The translations under genes and the position numbers were made by a program. DNA of 64,000 nucleotides from Phycisphaerae bacterium (GTDB lineage: Bacteria; Planctomycetota; Phycisphaerae; UBA1845; UTPLA1). Positions within the stretch are counted from its first letter, which is position 1; every line of letters begins with the position of its first letter. Shown in pieces: positions 1 through 7,911 of this stretch. The notes beneath the pieces were generated by a model. That model searched no databases. It saw only the letters and a program-made list of their open reading frames with translations, and was not told the DNA's origin. The DNA lies in NCBI GenBank assembly GCA_019636475.1, contig JAHBXN010000006.1, positions 62,001 through 126,000 of the forward strand, in the 5' to 3' direction.

Positions 1-1
1 T

Positions 2-1207
2 CCGCTGCGTTACGGGCCACACCCCGCGTACGGCTACGTCGAGCTGGACGTGGACAGCGACGAAAACACCGGCGGCGAGCTTGATGCGCCTCAATATCGC
101 TACCTTGCGCAGATCGGGCGATTCGGCGGCGTTCCGACAGAGTCCTGGTACGCCGGACGGGTGGCGATCGACCGGAGGGCAAACGATTACGATTTTCTGT
201 CGCCGCCGTTTATCGATCGAAGCGGGGAGGAGTTTCACCTTGTCTTGCGTGGCGAAGAGATGGACTCTTACACCGTGCGCGTCGAAAAGCCGGGCGGCGA
301 TCCCGACATCTTCGAGGAGGGCGAACAGTGGGAGCTTGACGGAGACTTCTTTCATCGGGCACACGGCTTTGAGAACTACGCTTTTCAGTGCGTTGGCGAG
401 CCGGGGCGGTACAAGCCGCATGTGAAGCTGCTGTACACCCACCAGGCCGGACCGCTAACAACGACCATTTCGCTCGTATACCCGCTGACAAATGCCGCCA
501 GCGCGGCACTCGCCGACCCGGGAACCCCCGTTCAGCCGCAGGACGGGTGCGAGAACAACCAGAATTCAATCTCCGAGGCCCTGGAGGACCTGCGGTTCAG
601 TGCGACTTTTGCGGACCCGTGGACCACGCTGGAACCGGAGTTTCAACTGATCGCAGGCTGGGCCACGAAGCAGCCCGCCTTGTATTTGGAGCCGTCGCAG
701 TGGAGAGTCAACCTGCTGCTGGGCACGGCCTATGCCGCGCCGCAGTCGAGTTACGATCGCTTCATCTGGACGGACGCATGGCCAAACGTCACGCCGGGAG
801 ATTTCGACGGTGACGGCACAGTGACGCCGCTCGACGCGGCGATCATGACCGACTACGTCGCATCCGTGGACGGCGACCCCCTGCTCGACAGCGACGCACT
901 CGTTAACGGCGTGATTGCGGTAAGCTCATTCTCCCGGCACTTCATCCTTTACGATGTAAACTACGACGGCATGGTCGACGCGCTCGACCTGCCCGGAAGC
1001 GTGATCCTCGGCGACATGGACCTCAGCGGCACGCTCGACATCAACGACGTAAATGACTTTGTCATGGCACTCATCGACCCCGAAGCCTACATGACCGGGC
1101 ACGGCGGCGAGAGCGGACTGGCGCGCGGAGACATCAACGGGGATCAGGTGCTTGATGCACTGGATATCCAGCCGTTCGTCGAGTTGCTCCTCGCAACCGC
1201 TCCGTGA
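2..1207 (+). CDS. Secreted protein with C-terminal dockerin-like repeats, 5' truncated
   Basis: The frame is open to the left edge, so the start lies outside the window and the GTG at 50 is probably internal. The first two thirds match no family I recognise. The last third carries four EF-hand/dockerin-like calcium loops: DFDGDGTVTPLDA near 800, DVNYDGMVDALD near 950, GDMDLSGTLDINDVND near 1010, and GDINGDQVLDALD near 1130. Such dockerin type I-like tails are common on secreted planctomycete proteins. A cell-surface or extracellular role is inferred; no cohesin partner is visible in the window. The stop is TGA at 1205-1207. Confidence 0.8.
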   Translation, partial: PLRYGPHPAYGYVELDVDSDENTGGELDAPQYRYLAQIGRFGGVPTESWYAGRVAIDRRANDYDFLSPPFIDRSGEEFHLVLRGEEMDSYTVRVEKPGGDPDIFEEGEQWELDGDFFHRAHGFENYAFQCVGEPGRYKPHVKLLYTHQAGPLTTTISLVYPLTNAASAALADPGTPVQPQDGCENNQNSISEALEDLRFSATFADPWTTLEPEFQLIAGWATKQPALYLEPSQWRVNLLLGTAYAAPQSSYDRFIWTDAWPNVTPGDFDGDGTVTPLDAAIMTDYVASVDGDPLLDSDALVNGVIAVSSFSRHFILYDVNYDGMVDALDLPGSVILGDMDLSGTLDINDVNDFVMALIDPEAYMTGHGGESGLARGDINGDQVLDALDIQPFVELLLATAP

Positions 1208-1245
1208 CCGCTGCGGGAACGCCCGCTCCCGGGCCGCGCGTCCGT

Positions 1246-1740
1246 TTAGAGCTGCTCGGTCGCGGACTTCAAGCCAGGCCAGTGCTTCGTGTAATGGTCG
1301 AGATGGATGTCGATCCAGGCGCGAAGCGGCGTATCGCCAACAAGCTGCTTAGAATCAAGCCGGGACACGGCCTGAAGCAGTTTCTCCTCGGCCGACCGAA
1401 GCTGCGGCATCAACATGACAAAAGACATTCGGCGATACTTCCTGTAAACCTCGTCATTCACGCGATCAAGATCGTACGCGGGAAGCAATGCCATCGCGGC
1501 GGCTGCGCTGGCTTCGTCGTCATCGACCGGCCGGAACGCACTCGACGACTTGACGATCTCGGGCAGGCGTTCGGCGGCTTCCGTGGTCCAGAAGACGAAA
1601 TGACCAAGCAGGTCACGCACATTCCACTTCGGCCCGACTTTGATGCGTTCGGCGGATTCGTCGCCGAAGCAATCGAACGCGCCGCGCATCCGCATCATTC
1701 GATCACGAAAACGCTGGAGGATTGCCTCGATAAGGTTCAT
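1246..1740 (-). CDS. DinB-like four-helix-bundle protein
   Basis: About 164 residues. The pattern KWNVRDLLGHFVFWTTEAAER followed by a late histidine (HLDHYTKHWP) resembles DinB/DfsB-like (DUF1706-type) proteins, small helical bundles that often bind metal or act as thiol-dependent transferases; no specific substrate can be named. A frame opening at 1761 would add seven residues, but the ATG at 1740 has AGGTG a few bases upstream, so 1740 is preferred. It is transcribed in the same direction as the next two genes but separated from them by a 9-bp inverted repeat. Confidence 0.6.
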   Translation of the reverse strand: MNLIEAILQRFRDRMMRMRGAFDCFGDESAERIKVGPKWNVRDLLGHFVFWTTEAAERLPEIVKSSSAFRPVDDDEASAAAAMALLPAYDLDRVNDEVYRKYRRMSFVMLMPQLRSAEEKLLQAVSRLDSKQLVGDTPLRAWIDIHLDHYTKHWPGLKSATEQL

Positions 1741-1773
1741 ACGCGCACCTGTTCCATTCATTGAATCTCAAGA

Positions 1774-1802
1774 GGCTGGATCCCGCGCGGCGCGATCCAG
1801 CC
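1774..1802. repeat. 9-bp perfect inverted repeat (possible terminator or leader hairpin)
   Basis: GGCTGGATC at 1774-1782 pairs perfectly with GATCCAGCC at 1794-1802 around an 11-base loop. It lies after the stop of the metallophosphoesterase gene and about 35 bases before the start of the DinB-like gene on the minus strand. No U-run follows, so a true intrinsic terminator is uncertain. Confidence 0.4.
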
Positions 1803-1880
1803 GCGACATTACACGCCGGGCCACCATCCACGGCAAGCGGAGATTCCGCCGCAATCGGCCCACGGCCAACGCAATTGACC

Positions 1881-3056
1881 CTACTCAAGCGTAACAATCG
1901 AAACCTCGGGCGGGCAGAAGAGCCGGATGCGGGGAGCCTGGTTTCGTTCGCACCCCACGCCACGGCTGACATAGATCGCATTGCTGTTCAGATTGTGCAG
2001 GCCGCCGGCGGCAACCCGGCGCGGAACAGTCGTCAACGTGATGGGCGGGCCGAAAAACGGCATGACAACCTGCCCGCCATGAGTATGGCCCGCGACCACC
2101 AGATCAATGCGGGAATCAGGCTTCAATCGCGTCACCACGTCCGGCCGATGAGCGAAGAGAATGCGGACGTCATCCAAACCCGGTGCCGTCTCCATGTCAT
2201 GCACCAGCGCTTCGACGTAGGGCAGGTGCCAATGCAATTGTGTTCCGCCCAGCGTAATTTGCCGGTCCGCGAATTGGATCTTCACGGTCTCGTTGATGAG
2301 CAGACGGATCGGCGTCCCCTCGAACATCTGCCGCAGACGGTTGGGCGAATCGACATCGCCAAGAACGCAGTAGATACCCGCCGGCGCATGAAGCCGCGCG
2401 AAAATCTCTCGGAAGCCGGGCAGCACGGCATCAAAATCATCATACGAGCCCTGGAAGATGTCGCCGGGAATAAGGATGAGATCCGGTTTCTCCGCCATAA
2501 GGCGGCCGATTGCCCCGCGTTCGTAGTCGGTGACCTCCCGCGTCTGAATGTCGGCAAGCACGCCGATCCGGATCGGAGTTTTTCCGGCGCGGGCGTCCGG
2601 CAGCGCGTGCGTCGCGGTTTCCAGCTTGAGGCGAAACGGCTCGATGAAAGTGGCGTGGAATCCGATCGGGGCCGGCAGCATGAATGCCACCGCAGCGACA
2701 CTCACCGAGTGAGAAACGCGGCGCCGTGGCGCGCGATCCGGTCTGGATCGCCGCGCAATCAGAATCGCCAGGCCGATCGCCGGAAGCACGACGACAAGGT
2801 TCAAATAGGCCAGATACACCGTGCCGAACAGGCCGACGCCGAGCAGTCGGGCGATCAGCAGCTTGCCCGCGAACGCGGCGGCAACAATGACCACGGCGAT
2901 GACAAGGCGCGAAAAACCGACAACCGGCGGCGCGGACGCCTTCACCGCGTCCAAAGTGGGGACGGGGCTTGAGCGCCCGGCAAATAGAACGACCATCGCG
3001 ATTGCAAAATCGATGGCTGAATTAACGGCCGCAATGGACTCAATTGACCATTTCAT
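1881..3056 (-). CDS. Membrane-anchored calcineurin-like metallophosphoesterase with atypical N-terminal motifs
   Basis: 391 residues. The first ~140 contain several hydrophobic spans, followed by a YaeI/YkuE-like phosphoesterase domain. Visible motifs are ADIQTRE (family: DxH), GDIF (family: GDxxD), GDVDS (family: GNHD), FAHRPD and an intact AGHTHGGQ near residue 325. So the DxH histidine is Gln and the GNH histidine is Val, while the C-terminal metal-binding histidines remain. Relatives hydrolyse phosphoesters such as UDP-diacylglucosamine or phospholipid head groups; activity here is doubtful. The next gene upstream on this strand is the LOG-family gene, 95 bp away. Confidence 0.78.
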   Translation of the reverse strand: MKWSIESIAAVNSAIDFAIAMVVLFAGRSSPVPTLDAVKASAPPVVGFSRLVIAVVIVAAAFAGKLLIARLLGVGLFGTVYLAYLNLVVVLPAIGLAILIARRSRPDRAPRRRVSHSVSVAAVAFMLPAPIGFHATFIEPFRLKLETATHALPDARAGKTPIRIGVLADIQTREVTDYERGAIGRLMAEKPDLILIPGDIFQGSYDDFDAVLPGFREIFARLHAPAGIYCVLGDVDSPNRLRQMFEGTPIRLLINETVKIQFADRQITLGGTQLHWHLPYVEALVHDMETAPGLDDVRILFAHRPDVVTRLKPDSRIDLVVAGHTHGGQVVMPFFGPPITLTTVPRRVAAGGLHNLNSNAIYVSRGVGCERNQAPRIRLFCPPEVSIVTLE

Positions 3057-3151
3057 GCTGAATCTAACGATGCCCCCCGCCGAGTGGTTCGATACGCCCG
3101 CGAAAAACCGCCCGTGCCGATGACACGATCGGCCGCTCCGCCCGGAAAAAT

Positions 3152-3976
3152 TTAGACACGTTTGCCGCGTTTTCCGCTCGCCCGGCGGCCAACCAGGGGG
3201 CGCCGAGTTTTTGCTTTCGATCTGGTAAACGACGGCCGTCCAAGCCGGAGGCCTTCACCGGAGATCCGCCGCTCCATCGGCATGCGCAATTCCTCCTGTC
3301 GCGACGGATGACGAAGTTCGTGCAGCGATTTATCAACGCAGGAGCAGACGTGCATAACCGCCTCGTCGATGTCGTCCGTCAGGAAGAACAGGTCAAGATC
3401 ACGACGCGATATGGCGCCATACTCGTTTAGCAGCGTCTTCTCCATGAATTTGATCATCGGCCGCCAATAGGCCGTATCAAAAAGAACAACCGGGTGCCTC
3501 GGGCTTTTCTCCGTCTGAATAAGCGTCATCGACTCGAAGAATTCGTCTAGCGTGCCGAAGCCCCCCGGAAAACAGATCAGGCCCAGCGAGTACTTCACAA
3601 ACATGACTTTGCGCACAAAGAAGTAGTGAAACTCAACGCCGATTGATTGAAAGCGGTTCGGCTTCTGCTCGTGGGGCAGCGCGATATTCAAGCCGATGCT
3701 GTGGCCTCCGGCTTCGTGCGCGCCGCGATTTGCGGCCTCCATGATACCTGGCCCACCGCCGGTGATGACTGCAAACCCTTCCCGAGCGAGCCTCGCGCCA
3801 ACCTCTCGCGCGGCCTTGTAATGCGGCGCACTCGGCCGGGTTCGCGCCGAACCGAAGATGGAAATGGCCTTCCCGACCTGGCTCATGGCTTCGAAGCCGT
3901 CGACGAATTCCGCCATGATGCGGAAGAGCCGCCATGTTTCCTCGGCCGGATCGCGAAAAAGCGGGTGCTCGTTCAT
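3152..3976 (-). CDS. LOG-family (TIGR00730) Rossmann protein
   Basis: 274 residues. GGGPGIMEAANRGA and PGGFGTLDEFFE are the nucleotide/phosphate-binding and catalytic signatures of the LOG (lonely guy) family, often misnamed lysine decarboxylases; members cleave cytokinin-type nucleoside 5'-monophosphates to base and ribose 5-phosphate. The true cellular role in bacteria without cytokinins is unclear. A GTG at 3985 opens the frame, but AAGGTG just before the ATG at 3976 makes a good Shine-Dalgarno, so 3976 is chosen. The last ~40 residues are very basic (many K/R) and are not part of the fold. Confidence 0.85.
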   Translation of the reverse strand: MNEHPLFRDPAEETWRLFRIMAEFVDGFEAMSQVGKAISIFGSARTRPSAPHYKAAREVGARLAREGFAVITGGGPGIMEAANRGAHEAGGHSIGLNIALPHEQKPNRFQSIGVEFHYFFVRKVMFVKYSLGLICFPGGFGTLDEFFESMTLIQTEKSPRHPVVLFDTAYWRPMIKFMEKTLLNEYGAISRRDLDLFFLTDDIDEAVMHVCSCVDKSLHELRHPSRQEELRMPMERRISGEGLRLGRPSFTRSKAKTRRPLVGRRASGKRGKRV

Positions 3977-4172
3977 TGATATCACCTTAATGCCCGTTAC
4001 AAATCGATCAAAGCCTGCATACTACCGCCCGCACCGCATGTCGAGCCATCCGCAAGCAGCGCGATTTCGGCGACGCAACCGGCATGATTGCCCGTCCATG
4101 CCGGGCCGATAGAATGTCGATCGCATTGGCTGCGGACCGGAGACCGGAGCCAATGCCGCGAAGGAGCGTTGA

Positions 4173-5294
4173 ATGCGCCGACTTGTCCTGATCTCGAACA
4201 TCATACTGGCGCTGTGTTGGGCACATTCCGTATCGGCCCAGTCGAAGGAAAGAACCTACTACGAACGACTGGAGTACGACCCGGGCTCCGGGGAATGGAA
4301 GGAAATCGCCCCGCCTATTCCGGGAACGGACGCCGGCGACCTTGCCATCGCGCGATCGCTTCTCGCGCGCGGCGAGTTTGCCGGCGCGAGAAAGGCATTC
4401 GCCGCCTGGTTCAAGGCCTATCCTGCCTCAGAACTTCGCAATGAGGCGCTTTTCTACGCGGCGGAAACGGAGGTCAGCTCCGAGGATGCGAAACGCAAGA
4501 CCGGCGACCTGATTCAGGCCTACAAATGGCTGGAAGAGTTGCTCGAGGCGTGGCCGGGAACGGAGCTGGCGGACCGCTCGATGCGCAAGGAGCTGATCAT
4601 CGCCGAAATGCTTCTGTTCAAGGACCGCAAAGTCAGGAAACTGAAGGGAATGCTCTGGCTGTCCGGCGAGGACGAGGCGCACGACATTCTCAATCGCCTG
4701 ACGGATTACTGGGCGGTGAACACGCCGCTTGCCGAACAGGCGCTGCGCGTCAAGGCCGACTATCATTTCATCAACGCCGAGTTTGAAGAGGCGGAGCTGG
4801 CCTACTCGCGACTGATGCGGGAGTATCCGCGCGGCAAGTATCACAAGGTTTCGATGCTGCGCAGCGGGCAGTCCGCGCTTGCACGATTTCCCGGAGTCGA
4901 GTTCGACGACGCGGACCTGCTTGAGGCCGAGTCCTACTTTCAGGAATTCCAGCGGACCTATCCGCAGTCCGCGGGCGAATACCAGATTCCCCAGACGCTC
5001 GACCGAATCCAGGAAAGCCTCGCACAAAAAGAGTTCACAATCGCCCAGTTCTACGAACGCCTGAGAAAGATTGACGCGGCCGCGTTCTACTACCGCTATG
5101 TGGTTCGCACCTACCCCGAAACGACCTGGGCGGCACAGGCCGAAGGGCGCCTAGTGGCCCTGGGGGCCAGAGACGCTCCGCCGATGCCGCTGATCGAAAG
5201 CGACGAGTCAAACATCGGGCCCTCGCCCGGCCGGGACACGACGCCCGGCGGCAACGCCGGGGTCGAATCGCCCGGCGCGTCAGCCGATGAGTGA
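4173..5294 (+). CDS. Periplasmic BamD/YfiO-like TPR protein
   Basis: 373 residues. Residues 1-22 form a signal peptide ending in SVSAQS; there is no lipobox cysteine, so unlike typical BamD it seems not to be a lipoprotein. The body holds repeated helical hairpins with the outer-membrane-assembly spacing (AEQALRVKADYHF..., FEEAELAYSRLMREYPRG, FYYRYVVRTYPETTWA). The last ~45 residues are Pro/Gly/Asp-rich and probably disordered. AAGGAG lies 5-10 bases before the ATG. A role in outer-membrane protein assembly or envelope scaffolding is an inference from the family. The adenosyltransferase gene follows about 60 bp later. Confidence 0.7.
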   Translation: MRRLVLISNIILALCWAHSVSAQSKERTYYERLEYDPGSGEWKEIAPPIPGTDAGDLAIARSLLARGEFAGARKAFAAWFKAYPASELRNEALFYAAETEVSSEDAKRKTGDLIQAYKWLEELLEAWPGTELADRSMRKELIIAEMLLFKDRKVRKLKGMLWLSGEDEAHDILNRLTDYWAVNTPLAEQALRVKADYHFINAEFEEAELAYSRLMREYPRGKYHKVSMLRSGQSALARFPGVEFDDADLLEAESYFQEFQRTYPQSAGEYQIPQTLDRIQESLAQKEFTIAQFYERLRKIDAAAFYYRYVVRTYPETTWAAQAEGRLVALGARDAPPMPLIESDESNIGPSPGRDTTPGGNAGVESPGASADE

Positions 5295-5357
5295 TTTCTG
5301 TTGACGATTCGGCGGCGCAGATCATACACTCGATCCGTTCAAGAGTTCGCCGTCGGT

Positions 5358-6155
5358 ATGCTCTCCATGCTTCCACCCATCACACTGTTAACCGACTTCG
5401 GTTCCACGGACCACTACGTCGCGTGCATGAAGGGAGTCATTCTCCAGCGTGCGCCCGGCGCGCCGATTATCGATGTCACGCACAGCATCCAGCCCCACGA
5501 CGTCGTGCATGGCGCCTTTGTGCTCCGGCAGGTGTTTGAACATTTTCCGGTCGGTACGATTCACATCGCCGTGGTGGATCCCGGCGTGGGCAGTTCACGG
5601 CGAATGCTGGCGGCACGATATTCGGCCCAGACCATTCTCGCCCCGGATAACGGAATACTGACCTTTGTTCATCGCGACTTCATTCTCGAAGAGCTGCGCT
5701 CCATCGAAAATCAGCGGCTGTTCCGCCACGACATGAGCCGCACCTTTCATGGTCGAGATGTCTTCGCGCCCGTGGCGGCGCATCTTGCGGCCGGAACACT
5801 GTTCGACAAAGTCGGCCCGATCGTCCGTGAGTTGCAGCTTCTGAATCTTGCGAAGCCCAAGCGGCTGGAACAGGGCGGAATCGAAGGGCAGATTCTCTAT
5901 ATCGATCACTTCGGAAACTGCATCTCAAACATCAGCTCCTCGGATCTGGCCGCGGTCAAGGCCCCACCGGAGCGAATGATGGTGCAGGTCGGCCCCCTGA
6001 GGGTCGGGCGCCTGCACACGACCTACTCCGATGCGAATCCCGGCGATGTCGTGGCGGTGATCGGTTCAACCGGAATGCTGGAAGTGGCCGTAAATCAGGG
6101 CAATGCGGCGTCCCAGCTTCGCGCCGCGCCCGGAACCCTCGTAATGGTCCGGTAG
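5358..6155 (+). CDS. SAM hydroxide adenosyltransferase (DUF62 family)
   Basis: About 265 residues. The family signature is clear: LLTDFGSTDHYVACMKG at the N terminus, VVDPGVG, LAPDNG, TFHGRDVFAPVAAHL, and IDHFGNCISNI. Characterised members hydrolyse S-adenosylmethionine to adenosine and methionine and are related to fluorinases/chlorinases. The frame is open from 5301, but the conserved part begins right after the ATG codons at 5358 and 5367; 5358 is chosen, with no strong ribosome-binding site at either. It is convergent with sodA and shares a terminator with it. Confidence 0.85.
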   Translation: MLSMLPPITLLTDFGSTDHYVACMKGVILQRAPGAPIIDVTHSIQPHDVVHGAFVLRQVFEHFPVGTIHIAVVDPGVGSSRRMLAARYSAQTILAPDNGILTFVHRDFILEELRSIENQRLFRHDMSRTFHGRDVFAPVAAHLAAGTLFDKVGPIVRELQLLNLAKPKRLEQGGIEGQILYIDHFGNCISNISSSDLAAVKAPPERMMVQVGPLRVGRLHTTYSDANPGDVVAVIGSTGMLEVAVNQGNAASQLRAAPGTLVMVR

Positions 6156-6191
6156 CCACGCAGGGCCCCCTGGCGAACACTCGGTAAAAAT

Positions 6192-6227
6192 GACAAAGCC
6201 CGCGGATCGCAGCACGCGGGCTTTGTC
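6192..6227. terminator. Bidirectional hairpin terminator between the DUF62 gene and sodA
   Basis: GACAAAGCCCGCG at 6192-6204 and CGCGGGCTTTGTC at 6215-6227 form a perfect 13-bp stem with a 10-base loop. It sits between convergent genes and is flanked by A-rich (left) and T-rich (right) bases, fitting an intrinsic terminator used from both sides. Confidence 0.8.
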
Positions 6228-6253
6228 GTTTCAATCAGGGCGGCGCGAGATGT

Positions 6254-6868
6254 TCACTTCTTCATGGCCGCGGCGTACAGCTCGTCCACATGCTTCCAGT
6301 TGACGACATTCCACCACGCGGAAACATAGTCCGGCCGGCGATTCTGATAGTGCAGATAGTAGGCGTGCTCCCAGACATCCAGGCCCAGGATCGGCGCATG
6401 GCCGGTCATGATGGGCGAATCCTGGTTGGCGGTGCTGAAAACTTCGAGCTTGCCGTCCTTGACTGCCAACCAGGCCCAGCCGCTGCCGAAGCGAGTCGTC
6501 GCGGCCGTACCGAATTTCTCCCTGAAGGGATCGAACCCGCCGAATGTCCTGCTGATGGCATCCCCAATCGATCCACCGGGCGAGCCGCCCGCGCCTTTAC
6601 CCATGATCTGCCAGAACAGTGAGTGATTGGCGTGGCCGCCGGCGTTGTTGATGAGGGCCTGTCGAATGGAATCGGGCGCGGTACCAATGTGCTGTAGCAG
6701 GTCCTCGACGCCCTTGGAGGCGAGTGCGGGATGTGCTTCGAGCGCCTTGTTGGCGTTCGCGATGTATGCGTTGTGGTGCTTGCCGTGATGAATCTCCATC
6801 GTGCGAGCATCAATATGTGGCTCCAGCGCATCGAACGAATAGGGCAGCGGCGGCAGGGTAAAGGCCAT
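6254..6868 (-). CDS. sodA: Superoxide dismutase, Mn-type
   Basis: 204 residues, full length for the Fe/Mn SOD family, which converts superoxide to oxygen and hydrogen peroxide. Predicted metal ligands are H27 (in EIHHGKHH), H82 (in GHANHSLFW), D164 and H168 (in LDVWEHAYY). Gly78 together with Gln149 in ANQDSP is the pattern of manganese enzymes rather than iron enzymes, by established family knowledge. No signal peptide is seen, so it is cytoplasmic. AAGGAG precedes the ATG by about ten bases. A promoter-like sequence lies about 150 bp upstream with inverted repeats around it. Confidence 0.95.
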   Translation of the reverse strand: MAFTLPPLPYSFDALEPHIDARTMEIHHGKHHNAYIANANKALEAHPALASKGVEDLLQHIGTAPDSIRQALINNAGGHANHSLFWQIMGKGAGGSPGGSIGDAISRTFGGFDPFREKFGTAATTRFGSGWAWLAVKDGKLEVFSTANQDSPIMTGHAPILGLDVWEHAYYLHYQNRRPDYVSAWWNVVNWKHVDELYAAAMKK

Positions 6869-6919
6869 AATGGTTGCTCCTTTGCTTGTGGCATATCGCC
6901 ATTGGAACTCGGCGCGCGT

Positions 6920-6935
6920 CTCACGGGACCGTGAG
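6920..6935. repeat. Inverted repeat in the sodA leader
   Basis: CTCACGG-GA-CCGTGAG is a perfect 7-bp inverted repeat about 50 bp upstream of the sodA start. The half-site CCGTGAG recurs near 7006. It could be a regulator site or an mRNA hairpin. Confidence 0.4.
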
Positions 6936-7015
6936 CATCGACTGCAGACCGGGACGGGATGCTCGCAATCGGCGCAGAATCCGGATGGCTTTTAAGGGGT
7001 CATTCCCGTGAGGTA

Positions 7016-7044
7016 ACTCTAGCGCGCCGCATCGACAGGGTCAA
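7016..7044 (-). promoter_or_regulatory. Putative sigma70-type promoter of sodA
   Basis: Read on the minus strand, TTGACC (7039-7044) and TAGAGT (7016-7021) are 17 bases apart, close to the TTGACA/TATAAT consensus. It points towards sodA and would give a leader of about 140 bases. The palindrome at 7047-7062 abuts the -35 box. Confidence 0.45.
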
Positions 7045-7046
7045 GA

Positions 7047-7062
7047 AACGGTGAACACCGTT
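7047..7062. repeat. Operator-like palindrome upstream of the sodA promoter
   Basis: AACGGTG-AA-CACCGTT is a perfect 7+2+7 palindrome directly upstream of the proposed -35 box. The rest of the gap from 6945 to 7453 shows no convincing gene on either strand. Confidence 0.4.
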
Positions 7063-7453
7063 GACTCTTCGCAGCCGGGTGACGCAACGCACAGGTTTTC
7101 CCGAGGAATCCCGCCAGCCGTGCATTCAAGAAACAGCGTGCAGCCACGGCAACAGCAGCCGGCGAGGCCGGCGGGCTTGCGGCCGGGCGCGCCGGGGGGG
7201 CGATGATTTCCCTTGCTTCATTTCACTCGGGGCGCCGGCCCGCGCCGCCCGTTCACGAGCCGTTCTCGGAGTCACCGCGACAAACGCCCGAAGTCTCGTG
7301 CCGCGCAATTGACATCGTCGGACACGCGCGACCGGCCAACAAGCCCTCCGCGGCGCCTCGGGGAACCGGGCCGCTAAACGAGCCGGGCCGCTACAAGGCC
7401 ATGGGGATCGGAGACGTTCGACGCATCCCGCCGGTTTGGCTATTCTGTCACAC

Positions 7454-7879
7454 ATGGAGACCATTCGTCGAAACCGGCTATGCGTCTGGCTGATCATTCT
7501 GGGCCTTGGAAACTTCCTCCTCTATGCCGTCTTCTATCAGATCATCGGCGGCGACGCGGTGAACGGCTATATCAAGACCGTCGACGGACAGAACGTTTAT
7601 TACGTCCGCGGGCATTTCATCCATCGACCCATCGGCTATGAGCAGAATCGGCCGCGATGGGTCTGGATTTACAGCTACATCCACTCGATCAGCATCTGGC
7701 CGTCGATCGCAACCGTTCTACTCGCCATGTTGGCGCTGGCGAAGCCGCATATCATGGCGACATACCAGCACGGCTTGCTACAGGGCTCCACGCTCGTCAC
7801 GGTGATGGCGACGCTGATCGTGATTGTCACGTCGATCATCATGATGATCTTCATCTGGGAGTTTGTGACGAGCCTGTAA
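7454..7879 (+). CDS. Small integral membrane protein, function unknown
   Basis: About 141 residues, with three hydrophobic spans: one near the N terminus (VWLIILGLGNFLLYAVFYQI) and two in the C-terminal half (SIWPSIATVLLAMLALA and TLVTVMATLIVIVTSIIMMI). I do not recognise a family. An upstream TTG at 7436 extends the frame, but the ATG at 7454 gives a normal N terminus (METIRRN). The helicase gene starts 32 bp after the stop, so the two are probably co-transcribed. Confidence 0.6.
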   Translation: METIRRNRLCVWLIILGLGNFLLYAVFYQIIGGDAVNGYIKTVDGQNVYYVRGHFIHRPIGYEQNRPRWVWIYSYIHSISIWPSIATVLLAMLALAKPHIMATYQHGLLQGSTLVTVMATLIVIVTSIIMMIFIWEFVTSL

Positions 7880-7911
7880 GCGACGCCGCCACACGGGGAT
7901 CCATCGGCCAT

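Noticed and set aside
7126-7497. ORFs on both strands in the sodA-membrane protein gap
   Set aside because: Mutually overlapping Arg/Pro/Ala-rich frames typical of non-coding high-GC DNA, no start signals.
7657-7911. 85-residue His/Asp-rich extension of the helicase
   Set aside because: It lies over the preceding membrane-protein gene in another frame and is low-complexity; the helicase begins at the ATG at 7912.
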